A DNA stretch of 8,107 nucleotides, from positions 1 to 8,107 of the forward strand of contig CAUZEO010000247.1 in assembly GCA_963578625.1 (NCBI GenBank), in the 5' to 3' direction. The DNA is from CAUZEO01 sp963578625 (GTDB taxonomy: Bacteria > Verrucomicrobiota > Kiritimatiellia > SLOV01). The position numbers were made by a program, and so were the translations under genes. The notes beneath the pieces are model-generated. The model made no database searches. It was not told the DNA's origin and saw only the letters and a program-made list of their open reading frames with translations. Shown one piece after another: positions 7,356 to 8,107 of the stretch; position 1 is the first letter of the stretch, and each line of letters opens with the position of its first letter.

Positions 7356-7973
7356 ATGTTGGAATTGATTCAGACCGGCGGCCCGGTGATGTGGCTTCTG
7401 GCCGCGTGTGGTTTCGTGACCGGGTTGATATTTTTTGAGCGTCTCCTGCACCTGCATCGGGCACAGATAAATTCCGGCGATTTTCTTCAGGGCATTTATA
7501 ACATTCTTCGACGGAATAATATCGTGGAAGCGGTGAGCATCTGCGAGGAAACCCCGGGGCCGGTTGCCTACCTTGTCCGGTCCGCGGTGCTTCACTACGA
7601 TGAGCCGCGAGAAAGTATTGAGCAGGCAGTACACGAAGCCGGGCTGCATGAAGTGCCCCGACTGGAGCGAAATCTGAATATGCTCCTGACGCTGGCCCAG
7701 ATTTGCCCCCTGGTCGGCCTGCTGGGCACTGTGATCGGAATGATCAATTCGCTGGTTTCGATGGAGCAGGGATCGCCGCTCGTACACTCCGGAGATTTGA
7801 GCCAGGGTCTGTGGCAGGCCCTGATCACGTCGGCGGCCGGTCTCGCCATCGCGATTCCAGCCTACGTGGGATATAATTTCCTGCTGGGCCGCGTCGAATC
7901 CCTCGTGCTCGACATGGAACGTGCAGCGGGGGAGATTCTGACCTTTCTCAGCAAAGGGCAGTCGGAGGCGTAG
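7356..7973 (+). CDS. MotA/TolQ/ExbB-family proton channel protein
   Basis: A 205-residue inner-membrane protein of the family that, with an ExbD/TolR partner, uses the proton gradient to drive work across the envelope. It shows the standard layout: a short N-terminus, TM1 (about 10-27), a long cytoplasmic region (30-107), TM2 (about 108-131, containing CPLVGLLGTVIGM) and TM3 (about 152-175, containing ALITSAAGLAIAIPAY). T125 in the GLLGT motif corresponds to the conserved TM2 threonine of ExbB. In the TM3 motif, Q154 and S159 occupy the places held by Glu176 and Thr181 in E. coli ExbB (my manual alignment). It is a little shorter than E. coli ExbB (244) or TolQ (230). The ATG at 7356 follows AGGAAG (7341-7346) with 9-nt spacing. 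An ExbD-type gene begins 6 bp after its stop, strongly suggesting a functional pair. I cannot tell ExbB-type from TolQ-type use. Confidence 0.93.
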   Translation: MLELIQTGGPVMWLLAACGFVTGLIFFERLLHLHRAQINSGDFLQGIYNILRRNNIVEAVSICEETPGPVAYLVRSAVLHYDEPRESIEQAVHEAGLHEVPRLERNLNMLLTLAQICPLVGLLGTVIGMINSLVSMEQGSPLVHSGDLSQGLWQALITSAAGLAIAIPAYVGYNFLLGRVESLVLDMERAAGEILTFLSKGQSEA

Positions 7974-7979
7974 GACGCC

Positions 7980-8107
7980 ATGAAGCAGACCGTCGATCCC
8001 GTTTACGAGAGCCTGCGGTACGTGGGTCGCAGGTTTCATCCGCGTTCCCGTCGTTATCGCAGATTTGTGGAACTGTCTCCTCTAGTGGATGTGGCGTTGC
8101 TCCTTTT
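7980..8107 (+). CDS. ExbD/TolR-family protein, N-terminal part (cut by window end)
   Basis: An open frame from ATG 7980 runs off the window after 42 full codons. The end of the visible part, ELSPLVDVALLL (31-42), matches the start of the single TM helix of ExbD/TolR proteins, which read roughly TPLxDVxLxLL. D37 is the counterpart of the essential proton-carrying aspartate (Asp25 in E. coli ExbD, Asp23 in TolR). The preceding cytoplasmic segment is 36 residues, longer than usual, and very basic (RRFHPRSRRYRRF, 17-29), in keeping with the positive-inside rule. The start lies 6 bp after the channel gene's stop; GGAGG (7964-7968) is 11 nt upstream and AGGA (7972-7975) is 4 nt upstream. Such close coupling to an ExbB-type gene is usual for the pair. 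The periplasmic domain is outside the window, so ExbD and TolR cannot be told apart. Confidence 0.85.
   Translation, partial: MKQTVDPVYESLRYVGRRFHPRSRRYRRFVELSPLVDVALLL

Noticed and set aside
7350..8039. 229-codon open frame on the minus strand opposite the channel gene
   Set aside because: The plus strand encodes clear ExbB- and ExbD-family motifs here, and the antisense product has no membrane or domain pattern.

Overview
The window reads as a chromosomal segment of a Gram-negative (diderm) bacterium with moderately high GC content and frequent GTG starts. An ExbB/TolQ-ExbD/TolR proton-channel pair next to a secreted TPR protein implies an outer membrane or at least an energised envelope. 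The TPR-ExbB-ExbD arrangement and the PfkB-like kinase bring to mind Verrucomicrobiota, Kiritimatiellota and related lineages, but this is an impression from gene types only; nothing in the window fixes the taxonomy. I see no tRNA, rRNA, CRISPR array, insertion sequence or phage gene.

Left part, minus strand: a PfkB/ribokinase-family sugar kinase (520-1632) is followed, after a 101-bp gap, by a stand-alone CheY-like receiver protein (41-418). The gap holds a good sigma70-type promoter (exact TTGACA, 17-bp spacer, TAATAT), so the receiver gene probably has its own transcription start. 

Centre: a 120-bp divergent intergenic region (1633-1752) separates the kinase from uvrA. It contains a notable dyad (1698-1726) that overlaps the best -10-like sequences for both directions and is a candidate operator. 

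Right part, plus strand: uvrA (1753-4707, complete excision-repair ATPase), then with a 16-bp gap and a consensus AGGAGG a large secreted TPR protein (4724-7273), then an 82-bp gap with alternative hairpins, an ExbB/TolQ/MotA-type channel protein (7356-7973), and, 6 bp on, the start of an ExbD/TolR-family gene cut by the window end (7980-8107). All four face the same way and could be one transcript. The last three are most simply read as a proton-motive-force-driven envelope machine with a periplasmic TPR partner; its TonB/TolA-type or other output component would be expected beyond the right edge. uvrA is likely a fortuitous or expression-linked first gene rather than part of that machine.

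Most of the window is ordinary. The points that deserve a second look are the dyad between the divergent genes, the composition of the TPR-ExbB-ExbD module, a replaced acidic residue in its channel protein, and a cysteine cluster in the sugar kinase.
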